A stretch of 21,530 nucleotides of DNA from Pelargonium cotyledonis (taxonomy: Eukaryota; Streptophyta; Magnoliopsida; Geraniales; Geraniaceae). Of this stretch, positions 21,418 through 21,530 are shown piece after piece. A program made the position numbers and the translations under genes. Under the pieces are notes generated by a model that saw only the letters and a program-made list of their open reading frames with translations, had not been told where the DNA came from and ran no database searches. The DNA lies in the NCBI GenBank assembly GCA_036897625.1, contig JAYMTA010001148.1, positions 1 through 21,530 of the forward strand, in the 5' to 3' direction. How positions within the stretch are numbered: the stretch's first letter is position 1; every line of letters starts with the position of its first letter.

Positions 21418-21530
21418 AAAACCCTAGTTTTCGTTTTCTCTATACACAGTGGTTATTCCCGCCTTTGTGCGTGCGGCAGTAGTAGATAATCGGTAGCGGA
21501 GGGATCTCAGGCGGCGTCTCTATTGTCTGT
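21418..21530 (+). promoter_or_regulatory. Telo-box and probable 5' leader of a further plus-strand gene
   Basis: AAACCCTAG at 21418-21426 is a telo-box (AAACCCTA), which in plants is common near the start of translation, ribosomal and cell-cycle genes. A TATA-rich stretch (ATAAATATATATATTATATT) lies at about 21343-21362, and a CT-rich tract (TTTTCGTTTTCTCTATACAC) follows the box. The last 80 bases become GC-rich (GGCGGCGTCTC), like a 5' UTR. No ATG occurs after 21426 within the window, so the gene itself cannot be identified. Confidence 0.45.

Noticed and set aside
1..21530. CRISPR array, bacterial operon or biosynthetic gene cluster
   Set aside because: Genes are spliced plant genes on both strands with unrelated roles. 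No regularly spaced identical repeats with unique spacers exist; the 27-bp and 29-bp arrays have no spacers.

Overview
The window looks like nuclear DNA of a flowering plant, a eudicot. The evidence is AT-rich non-coding DNA, GT-AG introns, a plant-type R2R3-MYB gene, a plant GH100 neutral/alkaline invertase and short plant transposon remnants. The MYB most resembles the MYBPA1/TT2 proanthocyanidin regulators, and the MYBPA1 branch is not known from Brassicaceae. An asterid or other non-Brassicaceae eudicot is a reasonable guess, but the species cannot be fixed from this sequence.

Layout: (1) 1-570, the MYB promoter, with palindromic GTGACA/TGTCAC repeats that may be one end of a CACTA transposon. 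(2) 572-2116 (+), an intact two-exon R2R3-MYB of 270 aa. (3) 2117-5996, an AT-rich intergenic region with short repeats and MITE-like elements. (4) 5997-12130 (+), a six-exon gene for a 198-aa pyridoxamine 5'-phosphate oxidase-like flavoprotein (PPOX2/At2g46580 type), with two very long introns, one probably holding a repeat insertion. (5) 12131-15322, a spacer between convergent genes, holding a tRNA-derived SINE with a perfect 14-bp target-site duplication and a second tRNA-like fragment. (6) 15323-19549 (-), a four-exon neutral/alkaline invertase of 668 aa, with a TATA box and a probable 5'UTR intron upstream. (7) 19770-21530, a repeat-rich intergenic region ending in a telo-box promoter motif and probably the 5' leader of another plus-strand gene.

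The three genes do not form a pathway or operon. They are ordinary neighbours: a flavonoid-type transcription factor, a vitamin B6 salvage-type oxidase and a sucrose-cleaving enzyme. I see no clear novel multi-gene system. The most unusual item is the invertase. Its core belongs to the cytosolic clade, but it has a roughly 200-residue acidic low-complexity N-terminal extension, has Gly where the family usually has Glu in the DFGE motif, and keeps a C-terminal RSTSF tail like the 14-3-3 site of Arabidopsis CINV1.
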